A stretch of DNA of 64,000 bases from Actinomadura madurae (GTDB lineage Bacteria; Actinomycetota; Actinomycetes; Streptosporangiales; Streptosporangiaceae), in NCBI RefSeq assembly GCF_900115095.1, contig NZ_FOVH01000011.1:297524-361523 (forward strand), written 5' to 3'. Shown piece by piece: positions 38,332 through 46,594 of this stretch; position 1 is the first letter of the stretch, and every line of letters starts with the position of its first letter. The position numbers were made by a program, and so were the translations under genes. The notes beneath the pieces were generated by a model. That model was not told the DNA's origin and ran no database searches. It worked only from the letters and a program-made list of their open reading frames with translations.

Positions 38332-39165
38332 CTAGAACAGGCCGCCGATGCTGCGGTTCTGGGAGACGGCCGTGTCGAACGCGAGCGGGCACGCCAGCAC
38401 GAGCGTCCGCATCGGCTCCTGGAGCTGGACGTGCATGCGCAGGACGTACCGGTCCGCTCCCGTGAACACCTGCGACAGGTACTCGCCCATGCCCGCGAAA
38501 CCGCGCTGGATGCGGGCCAGCTCCCGCTGCTGCCAGTCGGTGATCCGGCCGCTGAGCAGCTCGTAGTACCCGATCTGCCGCTCGTGCGGGTCGAGGATCT
38601 CCCACCCGCGCATCGCCCGCTTGCGCAGGTGCCCGAAGAGGCCGCCGTGCGGCGTGAGCACCTGCATCATGGGCGTCCCCATGAACCCGTACGGCTTGTA
38701 GAAGGCGAAGTACGGCATGCCGTCCGCACGGAAGACCGACAGCTTCCGCTCGGCCTTGTTCTGGTTGCCCTGGCTCATCACGCGCAGCGCCTTCTTGGCG
38801 CCGCTCACGCCCTCTTCGCGGACGTAGGCGGCGGGCTGCCCCTGCGGGCTCCAGATCGTGTAGTTCGCCTCGGTCGAGAAGAACTGCGCCGGCTGGTCGT
38901 AGACGAGGATGGGCGAGCCGTACAGGTCGGCGGGCTGCTGCGGGGGCATCGGCGGCCCGGGATGCGCGGGCGGCGCCTGCGGTGCCGGGTAGCCGCCCTG
39001 GTGGGGGTATCCGCCCTGCTGGGGGTGGCCGCCGGGCGGATACCCGTACGCGGGCGGCGGCGCGCTGGGCGCGTAGGGGTGCGCGGGGGCGGCGGGAGGG
39101 GACGGGTGGCCAGGGGCGTACGGCCCACCCGGGCCCGGCTGCGCGGGGTGGGGCGGGTAGCCCAT
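38332..39165 (-). CDS. Scramblase / LURP-one-related protein with Pro-rich N-terminus
   Basis: 277 aa with AGGAG 7 nt before ATG 39165. Residues 1-80 are Pro/Gly/Tyr/His-rich (HPYAPSAPPPAYGYPPGG). The remaining 190 residues form a tubby-like beta barrel: FFSTEANYTIWSPQGQPAAYVREEG, LSVFRADGMPYFAFYKPYGF, WEILDPHERQIGYYELLSGR and YVLRMHVQLQEPMRTLVLACPLAFD. This matches the bacterial scramblase/LURP-one-related family. The role is unknown; membrane-lipid binding is likely. Confidence 0.8.
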   Translation of the reverse strand: MGYPPHPAQPGPGGPYAPGHPSPPAAPAHPYAPSAPPPAYGYPPGGHPQQGGYPHQGGYPAPQAPPAHPGPPMPPQQPADLYGSPILVYDQPAQFFSTEANYTIWSPQGQPAAYVREEGVSGAKKALRVMSQGNQNKAERKLSVFRADGMPYFAFYKPYGFMGTPMMQVLTPHGGLFGHLRKRAMRGWEILDPHERQIGYYELLSGRITDWQQRELARIQRGFAGMGEYLSQVFTGADRYVLRMHVQLQEPMRTLVLACPLAFDTAVSQNRSIGGLF

Positions 39166-39227
39166 GGGCGGCTCCTGGGACGGCGAGAGGCGTGATCGTC
39201 TCGCGCCACGATACGCCGCCGTTCTCT

Positions 39228-39259
39228 CCCGGCATGGGGCCTTCGCGCGGAATGCCGGG
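39228..39259 (-). terminator. Hairpin downstream of the Fpg/Nei gene
   Basis: CCCGGCAT pairs with ATGCCGGG across a 16-nt loop, 18 bp past the glycosylase stop codon. Confidence 0.5.
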
Positions 39260-39276
39260 GCGGGCCGGCGGGCGGG

Positions 39277-40140
39277 CTACTTGAGCAGGCGGGACATGCG
39301 GCGGTCGGCGAGCGGCTTGCCGCCCGTCTGGCAGGTGGGGCAGTACTGGAGCGCCGAGTCGGCGAACGACACCTCGCGGATCGTGTCGCCGCAGACCGGG
39401 CATTTCTGGCCGGCCTTCCCGTGCACCCGCAGGCCGGTCTTCTTCTCGCCCTTGAGGTCCTGCGCCTCCAGGCCGCGCGAGCGCTCGACCGCGTCCCGCA
39501 GCGTGGTGACGATCGCCTCGTGCAGGACGGCGACGTCCTCCCCGGTGAGCGACGACGCCATCTTGAACGGCGACATCTTCGCCACGTGCAGGACCTCGTC
39601 GGAGTAGGCGTTGCCGATGCCGGCGATCACCTTCTGGTCGCGCAGCAGGCCCTTGATCTGGTTGCGCTTCCCTCCGACGATCCCGGCGAGCGCCTCGACG
39701 GTGAACGCGTCGTCCAGCGGGTCGGGGCCGAGCGAGGCCACGCCGGGCACGTCGTCGGGGTCGCGGACGACGTAGACGGCGAGCCCCTTCTTCGTCCCGG
39801 CCTCGGTCAGGTCGAAGCCCGAGCCGTCGTCCAGGTGGACGCGCAGCGCGAGCGGGTTCTTGCCGCCGGGCCGGACGGGCCTGGCCGGTATCTCGTCCCG
39901 CCAGCGCAGCCAGCCCGCGCGGGCGAGGTGGATCACCAGGTGCAGCCCGTCGACGTCCAGGTCGAGGAACTTGCCGTGCCGGGACGCGCCGGTGACGGCC
40001 AGCCCGCCGAGCGCGGTCACCGGCGGGTCGTAGGTCTTCAGCGCGGAGATGGCGAGAACATCGACGCGGGCGACGACATGGCCGACCACGCGCTCCCGCA
40101 GGAACCCCGCCAGCGCCTCCACCTCAGGTAGCTCAGGCAT
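39277..40140 (-). CDS. Fpg/Nei-family DNA glycosylase/AP lyase
   Basis: 287 aa from ATG 40140. After Met removal the protein begins PELPEVEAL, giving the catalytic Pro1 and Glu2. The catalytic Lys lies in SRHGKFLDL (about residue 58). The H2TH region contains GGKRNQIKGLLRDQKVIAGIGNAYSDEVL, and a C-terminal zinc finger has C-x2-C...C-x2-C (CPVCGDTIREVSFADSALQYC, a 21-residue span shown by its ends CPVC and CPTC). It excises oxidised bases. The tail lacks the usual Fpg residues, resembling actinobacterial Nei-like paralogues. GATACT lies 6 nt upstream of the ATG. Confidence 0.93.
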   Translation of the reverse strand: MPELPEVEALAGFLRERVVGHVVARVDVLAISALKTYDPPVTALGGLAVTGASRHGKFLDLDVDGLHLVIHLARAGWLRWRDEIPARPVRPGGKNPLALRVHLDDGSGFDLTEAGTKKGLAVYVVRDPDDVPGVASLGPDPLDDAFTVEALAGIVGGKRNQIKGLLRDQKVIAGIGNAYSDEVLHVAKMSPFKMASSLTGEDVAVLHEAIVTTLRDAVERSRGLEAQDLKGEKKTGLRVHGKAGQKCPVCGDTIREVSFADSALQYCPTCQTGGKPLADRRMSRLLK

Positions 40141-40249
40141 GGCTTCAGTATCCGCGACGGGCCGGGGTGCCGGAACGTCGTCCACAGCCCTGTGGACGTC
40201 TGTGGATAACTCTGGGGGCGGCTGTGACCGGGATCTCGGAACAGATGGA

Positions 40250-40264
40250 TACCCCCCAGGGGTT
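40250..40264 (+). promoter_or_regulatory. CsoR-type operator 1 of the copper operon
   Basis: TACCCCCCAGGGGTT is a near-palindrome matching the actinobacterial CsoR/RicR copper box (TACCC-rich half, GGGTA half). It overlaps the likely -35 (TTGTCA, 40263-40268). Confidence 0.8.
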
Positions 40265-40304
40265 GTCAGGGGCGTTCGGTTATGGCAGTCTGAGGCGCAG
40301 GAGA

Positions 40305-40319
40305 TACCCCCCAGGGGTA
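40305..40319 (+). promoter_or_regulatory. CsoR-type operator 2 of the copper operon
   Basis: TACCCCCCAGGGGTA is a perfect TACCCC-N3-GGGGTA palindrome, 55 bp downstream of operator 1 and 17 bp before the copper chaperone ATG. The two boxes bracket the promoter (TTGTCA - 17 bp - CAGTCT). A copper-sensing CsoR encoded elsewhere should release them when Cu(I) rises. Confidence 0.85.
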
Positions 40320-40336
40320 ATTGAGAAGGAGACGCG

Positions 40337-40543
40337 ATGAGCACCACCACCTACACCGTCAGCGGGATGACCTGCGGCCACTGCGTGAGCTCGGTGACCG
40401 AGGAGGTCGAGCAGATCACCGGCGTGACCGGTGTGGACGTCGACCTGCCGAGCGGCAAGGTCACCGTCACCAGCCAGACGCCCCTCGACGACGCCCGCGT
40501 CCAGGCCGCCGTCGAGGAGGCCGGATACCAGCTGACCTCGTGA
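40337..40543 (+). CDS. copZ: Copper chaperone CopZ (HMA domain)
   Basis: 68 aa with AGAAGGAGA upstream. It is a single ferredoxin-like HMA domain with the Cu(I)-binding motif GMTCGHCVSSV near the N-terminus. It should carry copper to the CopA ATPase encoded two genes downstream. It is the first gene of a three-gene operon controlled by two CsoR-type boxes. Cytosolic. Confidence 0.95.
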   Translation: MSTTTYTVSGMTCGHCVSSVTEEVEQITGVTGVDVDLPSGKVTVTSQTPLDDARVQAAVEEAGYQLTS

Positions 40544-40605
40544 GCGAAGCGCGCCCCGCCTCCGGGCGGGGTGCCTCGCCCGACCGACGAGCGGAGTGAA
40601 TCGGC

Positions 40606-41571
40606 ATGAACAGCGCGACCAGGATCGGGGCCTACGCCGTAGGACTGGCGGTCGTCTTCGGCGGCGCCGCGGGCATCGGTAAGATCACCGGCCCCGTCGG
40701 CGAGCCCGCCGAGAAGATGGCCTCCCACGAGAACGGCGGCGGCCACGCCGGCGGCGAGGGCGGGCACAGCGGCGGGCACACCGCCGCGGCGGCCCACGCC
40801 CCCGGCGGCCTCCAGGTGTCGGAGGACGGCTACACGCTGACCCCCCAGCGGACGACCGTCACCCCGGGCGAGAAGACCGACTTCCGGTTCACCATCACCG
40901 GCCCGGACGGAAAGCCCGTCACCGCGTTCAAGCCCCTGCACGGCAAGCTGCTGCACCTGATCGTCGCGCGGCGCGACCTGGCGGGCTTCCAGCACCTGCA
41001 CCCGACCCAGCTCGGCGGCGGCGTCTGGTCCGTCCAGATCAAGCTGCCGAAGGCGGGCGTGTACCGGTTCTTCACCGACATCCAGCCGACCGGCGCGACC
41101 CGGCAGCTCACGCTGGGGACCGACGTCTTCGCCCCGGGCGACCAGAAGCCCGCCCCGCTGCCCAAGCCCGAGCAGGTGGCGACGGTGGACGGCTACGAGG
41201 TGAAGCTCACCGGCGGTCTCACCCCGGGCAAGTCCACCGAGCTGACCCTCACCGTGAGCAAGGACGGCAGGCCGGTCACCGACCTGCAGCCGTACCTGGA
41301 GGCGTACGGGCACCTCGTCGCCCTGCGGCAGGGCGACCTCGCCTACCTGCACGTCCACCCGGACGGCGAGCCCGGCGACGGTGTCACCGAGCCCGGCCCC
41401 GGCATCACGTTCTCCGCCGAGGCGCCCAGTTCCGGCGCCTACCGGCTCTACCTGGACTTCAAGCACGGCGGCAAGGTCCGCACCGCCGAGTTCACGGTGC
41501 ACGCCGGGGACGCCCAGGTCCCCGCGCAGGAGGCCGAACCCGGCCACGACGACCGCCCCCACACCCACTGA
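40606..41571 (+). CDS. Membrane-anchored His-rich copper-associated protein
   Basis: 321 aa. An N-terminal signal/anchor helix (IGAYAVGLAVVFGGAAGIG) is followed by a His/Gly-rich stretch (ENGGGHAGGEGGHSGGHTAAAAHA, about residues 43-66) likely to bind metal. Two beta-sandwich repeats follow. Each carries a paired-His motif: LLHLIVARRDLAGFQHLHP in the first and GHLVALRQGDLAYLHVHP in the second. The tail ends HDDRPHTH. Such proteins sit between copZ and copA in many actinobacteria. An extracytoplasmic copper-binding role is inferred from the operon and His content. Confidence 0.85.
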   Translation: MNSATRIGAYAVGLAVVFGGAAGIGKITGPVGEPAEKMASHENGGGHAGGEGGHSGGHTAAAAHAPGGLQVSEDGYTLTPQRTTVTPGEKTDFRFTITGPDGKPVTAFKPLHGKLLHLIVARRDLAGFQHLHPTQLGGGVWSVQIKLPKAGVYRFFTDIQPTGATRQLTLGTDVFAPGDQKPAPLPKPEQVATVDGYEVKLTGGLTPGKSTELTLTVSKDGRPVTDLQPYLEAYGHLVALRQGDLAYLHVHPDGEPGDGVTEPGPGITFSAEAPSSGAYRLYLDFKHGGKVRTAEFTVHAGDAQVPAQEAEPGHDDRPHTH

Positions 41572-41605
41572 CGCGTACCGCACGATCGATGCGAAGGAGG
41601 ACACG

Positions 41606-43849
41606 ATGAGCACGGAAGCGAAGTCCGCGCCTATCGAGCTGACGATCGGCGGTATGACGTGCGCCTCGTGCGCCAACCGCATCGAGCGGAAGCTCAACAA
41701 GATGGACGGCGTCACCGCGACCGTCAACTACGCCACCGAGAAGGCCCGCGTCGAGTTCCCCCCGGAGGTATCTCCGGAGGACCTGATCACGACGGTCGAG
41801 AAGGCGGGCTACACGGCCGCGCTGCCGGCCCCGCCGGTGGAGGAGGGCGCGCAGGACGCCGCGCCCGAGCCGGACGACGCCCTGCGCCCGGTCCGGCAGC
41901 GGCTCATCACCGCGGTCGTCCTGTCGGTCCCCGTCATCGCGATGGCGATGATCCCGGCCATCCAGTTCGAGGGGTGGCAGTGGCTCTCGCTGACGCTGGC
42001 CTCCCCGGTCGTGGTGTACGCGGGCTGGCCGTTCCACAAGGCCGCGGCGGTCAACCTGCGGCACGGCGCGACCACCATGGACACCCTGATCTCGCTGGGC
42101 ACGCTCGCCGCGTTCGCCTGGTCGCTGTGGGCGCTGTTCCTCGGCACCGCCGGCGAGCTGGGCATCAAGCACGGGTTCGAGTTCTCGATGACCCGCTCGG
42201 ACGGGTCGATGAACATCTACCTGGAGGCCGCGTCCGGTGTGATCATGTTCATCCTGGCCGGCCGGTACTTCGAGACGCGGTCCAAGCGCCGCGCCGGCGC
42301 CGCGCTGCGGGCCCTGCTGGAGCTCGGCGCCAAGGAGGTCTCGGTCATCCGGGACGGGCGCGAGGAGCGCGTCCCCATCGGCCGGCTCGCGGAGGGCGAC
42401 CTGTTCGTCGTCCGTCCCGGCGAGAAGATCGCCACGGACGGGACGGTCGAGGAGGGCTCGTCCGCGGTGGACGCGTCCATGCTGACCGGCGAGTCGGTCC
42501 CGGTCGAGGTCGGGCCCGGCGACACGGTGGCCGGCGCGACCGTGAACGCCGGCGGGCGGCTGCTGGTGCGCGCCACCCGGATCGGCGCCGACACCCAGCT
42601 CGCGCAGATGGCGCGGCTGGTGGAGGAGGCGCAGAACGGCAAGGCGCAGGCGCAGCGGCTCGCCGACCGGATCTCCGGCGTCTTCGTCCCGATCGTGATC
42701 GCGCTGGCGATCGGCACGCTCGGCTTCTGGATCGGCACCGGCGAGCCGCTGGCCGGCGCGTTCACCGCCGCGGTCGCGGTGCTGATCATCGCCTGCCCGT
42801 GCGCCCTCGGCCTGGCCACCCCGACCGCGCTCATGGTCGGGACGGGACGCGGCGCGCAGCTCGGCATCCTGATCAAGGGCCCCGAGGTACTGGAGTCCAC
42901 CCGCCGCGTCGACACGATCGTGCTGGACAAGACCGGCACCGTCACCACCGGCCGGATGGCCCTGGTCGACGTCGTCACCGCCGACGGCGTGTCGGAGGAC
43001 GAGGTCCTGCGGCTGGCGGGGGCGCTGGAGAACGCGTCCGAGCACCCGATCGCCCAGGCGATCGCCAAGGGTGCCCTGGAGCGGGTCGGGGAACTCGGCA
43101 CGGTCGAGGACTTCGCCAACGTGGAGGGCCTCGGCGTCCAGGGCGTGGTGGACGGGCACGGCGTCCTCGCGGGACGCCCGCAGCTGCTCGCCGAGTGGTC
43201 GCAGCACCTCACCGCCGACCTCGAACGCGCCATGGAGAAGGCCCAGGCGCTCGGCCACACCGCCGTCGCGGTGGGCTGGGACGGCGAGGCCCGCGCGGTC
43301 GTCACCGTCGCGGACCAGGTCAAGCCGACCTCGCGGGAGGCGGTCGAGCGGCTGACGGCGCTAGGGCTGCGTCCGGTCCTGCTGACCGGCGACAACGAGA
43401 CGGTGGCCCGCACGGTCGCGGACGCGGTCGGCATCGAGGAGGTCATCGCCGAGGTCCTGCCGCAGGACAAGGTGGACGTGGTCAAGCGCCTCCAGTCCGA
43501 GGGGCGGACCGTGGCGATGGTCGGGGACGGGGTCAACGACGCCGCCGCGCTCGCCCAGGCCGACCTCGGCCTCGCGATGGGCACCGGGACGGACGTGGCG
43601 ATCGAGGCGTCCGACCTGACCCTGGTGCGCGGCGACCTGCGCGCCGCGGCCGACGCGATCCGGCTGTCCCGCCGCACGCTCGGCACGATCAAGGGCAACC
43701 TGTTCTGGGCGTTCGCCTACAACGTGGCGGCCATCCCGCTGGCGGCGTCCGGGTTGCTGGTCCCGATGATCGCGGGTGGCGCCATGGCGTTCTCCTCGGT
43801 CTTCGTCGTCACCAACAGCCTCCGCCTCCGGAGCTTCAAGCCGCTCTGA
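41606..43849 (+). CDS. copA: Copper-translocating P1B-type ATPase CopA
   Basis: 747 aa with GAAGGAGG upstream of ATG 41606. An N-terminal HMA domain (GGMTCASCANRIERKLNKM) is followed by eight membrane helices with the ion-path CPC (IIACPCALGLATP). Actuator loop TGESVPV, phosphorylation site DKTGTVTTG, HP motif ASEHPIAQA and hinge GDGVNDAAAL are all present. It exports Cu(I) across the cytoplasmic membrane using ATP. It is the last gene of the CsoR-controlled operon and is followed by a perfect 20-bp hairpin. Confidence 0.96.
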   Translation: MSTEAKSAPIELTIGGMTCASCANRIERKLNKMDGVTATVNYATEKARVEFPPEVSPEDLITTVEKAGYTAALPAPPVEEGAQDAAPEPDDALRPVRQRLITAVVLSVPVIAMAMIPAIQFEGWQWLSLTLASPVVVYAGWPFHKAAAVNLRHGATTMDTLISLGTLAAFAWSLWALFLGTAGELGIKHGFEFSMTRSDGSMNIYLEAASGVIMFILAGRYFETRSKRRAGAALRALLELGAKEVSVIRDGREERVPIGRLAEGDLFVVRPGEKIATDGTVEEGSSAVDASMLTGESVPVEVGPGDTVAGATVNAGGRLLVRATRIGADTQLAQMARLVEEAQNGKAQAQRLADRISGVFVPIVIALAIGTLGFWIGTGEPLAGAFTAAVAVLIIACPCALGLATPTALMVGTGRGAQLGILIKGPEVLESTRRVDTIVLDKTGTVTTGRMALVDVVTADGVSEDEVLRLAGALENASEHPIAQAIAKGALERVGELGTVEDFANVEGLGVQGVVDGHGVLAGRPQLLAEWSQHLTADLERAMEKAQALGHTAVAVGWDGEARAVVTVADQVKPTSREAVERLTALGLRPVLLTGDNETVARTVADAVGIEEVIAEVLPQDKVDVVKRLQSEGRTVAMVGDGVNDAAALAQADLGLAMGTGTDVAIEASDLTLVRGDLRAAADAIRLSRRTLGTIKGNLFWAFAYNVAAIPLAASGLLVPMIAGGAMAFSSVFVVTNSLRLRSFKPL

Positions 43850-43859
43850 GTCCGATCGC

Positions 43860-43904
43860 AGTGCCTGTGACGCCGGGCCTTGACGGCCCGGCGTCACAGG
43901 CACT
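43860..43904 (+). terminator. Terminator of the copper operon
   Basis: A perfect 20-bp stem runs from 43860-43879 to 43885-43904 with the 5-nt loop TTGAC, starting 11 bp after the copA stop. It is the longest perfect stem seen in the window. Confidence 0.9.
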
Positions 43905-44020
43905 GCGTGCGATGGCCGCCTCCCTCCGGGGTCCCCAGAGGCTCACTACGCGAGCAGCCCCTATAGCGCGGCCGACGTGCGGACTAAGGTCCGCGGGCCA
44001 GGAGAGCTCAGCGACGCAAG

Positions 44021-44200
44021 CTCGCGATAGGGGGCACAGGGTGGCGATCAGAGGCACAGGGTGGCGATCAGGAGCGCAAGGCCGCGATCAAGAGCGCAAG
44101 GCCGCGATCAAGAGCGCAAGGCCGCGATCAAGAGCGCAAGGCCGCGATCAAGGGGGCAGGGTGGCGATCAGGGGCGGAGGGTGGCGATCAGGGGGGCGAG
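44021..44200. repeat. 20-bp tandem repeat (minisatellite), about nine units
   Basis: Units start every 20 bp from 44021 to 44181. The three central copies (44081, 44101, 44121) are identical: GCCGCGATCAAGAGCGCAAG. The flanking copies diverge (GTGGCGATCAGGAGCGCAAG, GTGGCGATCAGGGGCGGAGG and others). The last two units include the stop codon and final codons of the marR gene, so the array appears to have grown from that end. No spacers are present, so it is not a CRISPR array. Confidence 0.92.
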
Positions 44201-44614
44201 GGTGGGGTCTTTGGCTGCCGTGTCCAAGGCCTCGGTGAGGGTCTCGACGTAGGTGGGGCTGGCCTTGTCCAGGACGGCCAGGCCCTCGTCGGTGATGACG
44301 CTGTAGACGCCGCGGCGGTCCTTGGGGCACATGGCGCGGCGGGTGAGGCCCGCGGCCTCCAGGCGGGCGACGAGCCGGCTGACCGAGCTCTGGTTGAGGC
44401 CGATGAGGTCGGCGAGCTCCTGCATCCGCAGCTCGTGGTCCTCGGCGCGGGAGAGGCGGCAGAGCGCCCGGTACTCCGACAGGCCGATCCCGTGGCGGCG
44501 CTGCAGCGCCTTGGCGAGGCGGGCCTCGACGCGCCCGTGCAGGGTGACGATGCCGTCCCAGAGGGGGCCGTCGGCGGTGCCCGTGGTCCCGGCGGTCTTC
44601 TCGGCAAGGCTCAT
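44168..44614 (-). CDS. MarR-family transcriptional regulator
   Basis: 148 aa from ATG 44614. It has a winged-helix core with LSEYRALCRLSRAEDHELRMQELADLIGLNQSSVSRLVARLEAAGLTRR, shown here in continuous sense at about residues 43-92, and wing CPKDRRGVYSVITDEG. The C-terminal residues LIATLRP and the stop lie inside the 20-bp tandem array. It is divergent from an old-yellow-enzyme gene and probably represses both genes through the palindrome between them. MarR/OYE pairs typically respond to electrophiles or phenolics. Confidence 0.92.
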   Translation of the reverse strand: MSLAEKTAGTTGTADGPLWDGIVTLHGRVEARLAKALQRRHGIGLSEYRALCRLSRAEDHELRMQELADLIGLNQSSVSRLVARLEAAGLTRRAMCPKDRRGVYSVITDEGLAVLDKASPTYVETLTEALDTAAKDPTLAPLIATLRP

Positions 44615-44662
44615 CTCGCACCCGCTTCCTGTTGACGCCAGCATACATGCAATGCCAATATC

Positions 44663-44695
44663 TGCATGTACATACAACTCATGCAGGTACATGCA
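44663..44695. promoter_or_regulatory. Candidate MarR operator in the divergent marR/OYE gap
   Basis: TGCATGTAC at 44663-44671 is inverted as GTACATGCA at 44687-44695. The left arm itself contains the 8-bp palindrome ATGTACAT. The region is far more AT-rich than its surroundings. It lies between the two divergent starts (44614 and 44725). Confidence 0.6.
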
Positions 44696-44724
44696 CATGA
44701 CCCGCCCGGCGAGAGGGGACCCCG

Positions 44725-45798
44725 ATGACCGGCCCGCTGCTCACCCCGTACGAGGGCCCGCATCTCAGGCTGCGCAACCGGATCGCGATGGCGCCGATGA
44801 CGCGGGGGAGGGCGGACGACGTGACCGCCGTCCCGCACCCGCTGACCGGGGAGTACTACGCGCAGCGGGCGGCGGCGGGCCTGATCGTCACCGAGGGGAT
44901 CTGGCCGCACGAGCTCGGCAAGGGCGGCCCCGGCATCCCCGGGCTGGTGACGGACGAGCAGGTCGCCGGATGGCGCGAGGTCACCGGCGCCGTGCACGCG
45001 GCGGGCGGGACGATCTTCGCTCAGCTCTGGCACGTGGGCCGGATGACGCACCCGCTGAACCTGCCGGGCGGCGCGACGCCGGTCGCCCCCTCGGCCGTCC
45101 GGATCGAGTCGCAGCGGATCCACACGAACGCGGGCTCCGTCGAGCACGTCACGCCCCGCGCGATGACGACCGCCGAGGTCGAGGCGGCCGTCGGCCACTT
45201 CGCCGCCGAGGCGCGCAACGCGATCCGGGCCGGGTTCGACGGGGTCGAGGTGCACGGCGCGAACGGCTACCTCGTCCAGCAGTTCCTCGCCGAGAACACC
45301 AACCGGCGCACCGACCGGTTCGGCGGCTCCCGCGACGGCCGGATCCGCTTCGCGCTCGACGTCGTGCGGGCCGTGGCGGACGCGGTCGGCCCGGAGCGCG
45401 TCGGCCTGCGCATCTCCCCCGACAACCCGGAGAACGAGATCGCCGAAGAGGACCCGAAGGGCACCTACCGGGCGCTCGTCGACGCCGTGGACCCGCTCGG
45501 CCTGGCCTACCTGCACATCATCGAGCGCGGCGCGTACGGCGCCCTCGCCGACCTGCGCCCGCGCTGGTCGGGCACGCTGATCGGCAACTTCAACGGCGAC
45601 GAGCCGACGACGCGGGCGGCCGGCGAGTCGGTGGTCGAGGCGGGGCTGGCCGACGTGTTCTCCTTCGGCCGCCTGTTCATCTCCAACCCCGACCTGCCCG
45701 CGCGGTTCGCGTCGGGCGCCCCGCTCGACCCGCACGTGCCCGAGCTCGTCTACGGCGGCGGCGCGGAGGGGTACGTGGACTACCCGGCGCTCACGTGA
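44725..45798 (+). CDS. Old yellow enzyme family NAD(P)H:flavin oxidoreductase (alkene reductase)
   Basis: 357 aa with GAGAGGGGA upstream. The FMN-binding TIM barrel has NRIAMAPMTRGRA, AQLWHVGRMTHP, GFDGVEVHGANGYLVQQFL (substrate-binding His/Asn), RTDRFGGS and GNFNGDEPTTRAAGE. It reduces activated C=C bonds or nitro groups with NAD(P)H. Pairing with a divergent MarR regulator suggests induction by electrophilic compounds. Its last 8 bp overlap the convergent tenA gene. Confidence 0.93.
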   Translation: MTGPLLTPYEGPHLRLRNRIAMAPMTRGRADDVTAVPHPLTGEYYAQRAAAGLIVTEGIWPHELGKGGPGIPGLVTDEQVAGWREVTGAVHAAGGTIFAQLWHVGRMTHPLNLPGGATPVAPSAVRIESQRIHTNAGSVEHVTPRAMTTAEVEAAVGHFAAEARNAIRAGFDGVEVHGANGYLVQQFLAENTNRRTDRFGGSRDGRIRFALDVVRAVADAVGPERVGLRISPDNPENEIAEEDPKGTYRALVDAVDPLGLAYLHIIERGAYGALADLRPRWSGTLIGNFNGDEPTTRAAGESVVEAGLADVFSFGRLFISNPDLPARFASGAPLDPHVPELVYGGGAEGYVDYPALT

Positions 45799-46402
45799 GG
45801 GGCACGTCCCAGAAAGCGATCTCGTGGCGCATGCCTTCCAGGAACAGGCGCTCCGCCACCGCCTGCTCGGCGCCGGACTCGTCGATCATCTGGGCGATGC
45901 GGGACGTCAGCTCCGCGAACCCCGGGTCGGCGTAGGTGTCGACCCAGCGGCGGTAGCGCGGCTCGGACGGCGGGTTATCCGCGAGCAGCCGTCCGAGGGT
46001 CGAGTAACCCCACATGCAGGGGTACAGGGCCGCGAGGCCATCGGCGTACACGGCGGCGCTGTCCAGGAGGAAGGACGTGTAGGCCGCGCAGGCCGGGCCC
46101 TTCTTGGCGCCGTCCAGGTCCGCGGCGAAGCTCGCGGAGAGGGACCGGTGCAGCTCAAGCTCGTCGTGGAACGTCGCATGGGCGAGATCGACGAGATCAC
46201 CGAGATGGGGGTCGGGTGCCTGCCACGCAAGGCGCGAGAACACGCGCACGTAGTCGTGCAGGAAGAGGTAGTCCTGCTCCAGCCAGGAGCGGAATACGGC
46301 TTCGTCCAGATTTCCTTGGGCGATGCCCTGGACAGTGGGGTGCTCGAGCTGTTCGTCGACCAGAGGGCGGCCGAGGTGCTCCAGGCGTGCGGCGAGACTC
46401 AT
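45791..46402 (-). CDS. tenA: TenA-family aminopyrimidine aminohydrolase (thiaminase II)
   Basis: 203 aa from ATG 46402. Features of the all-helical TenA fold: FRSWLEQDYLFLHDYVRVFS, the catalytic Cys in ALYPCMWGYSTLG and the C-terminal catalytic Glu in FLEGMRHEIAFWD. It hydrolyses aminopyrimidines from degraded thiamine so that hydroxymethylpyrimidine can be reused. No TPP riboswitch precedes this gene. CAGACT 7 nt before the ATG may be a weak leaderless -10. Functionally linked to the riboswitch-controlled permease at 35845-37191. Confidence 0.92.
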   Translation of the reverse strand: MSLAARLEHLGRPLVDEQLEHPTVQGIAQGNLDEAVFRSWLEQDYLFLHDYVRVFSRLAWQAPDPHLGDLVDLAHATFHDELELHRSLSASFAADLDGAKKGPACAAYTSFLLDSAAVYADGLAALYPCMWGYSTLGRLLADNPPSEPRYRRWVDTYADPGFAELTSRIAQMIDESGAEQAVAERLFLEGMRHEIAFWDVPLT

Positions 46403-46424
46403 GCCGCCAAGTCTGCCCGCGAAC

Positions 46425-46466
46425 GATCGGGCCCCGCCGGGTCGGACGACCCGGCGGGGCCTGATC
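46425..46466 (-). terminator. Terminator between the deacetylase-GT gene and tenA
   Basis: A 19-bp stem (46425-46443 with 46448-46466, one mismatch) and a GGAC loop separate the two minus-strand transcription units. Confidence 0.8.
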
Positions 46467-46594
46467 TGCCCTAACGGACAGGGCTTGCACCGGTGTGTGG
46501 GTCGCCTCTCGGCGAAAGGCACAACACGGCTCCAGCCGGACGGTATTCCGTGAAGGCGAAAGGTGAGGCCCGGGGACACCAGGCACACCGGCTG

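Noticed and set aside
43905..44020. Small gene between the copper operon and the repeat array
   Set aside because: Open frames here are short, run into the repeat array and lack a ribosome site or leaderless promoter.
44021..44200. CRISPR array
   Set aside because: The 20-bp units are contiguous with no spacers and no cas genes are nearby; it is a tandem repeat.
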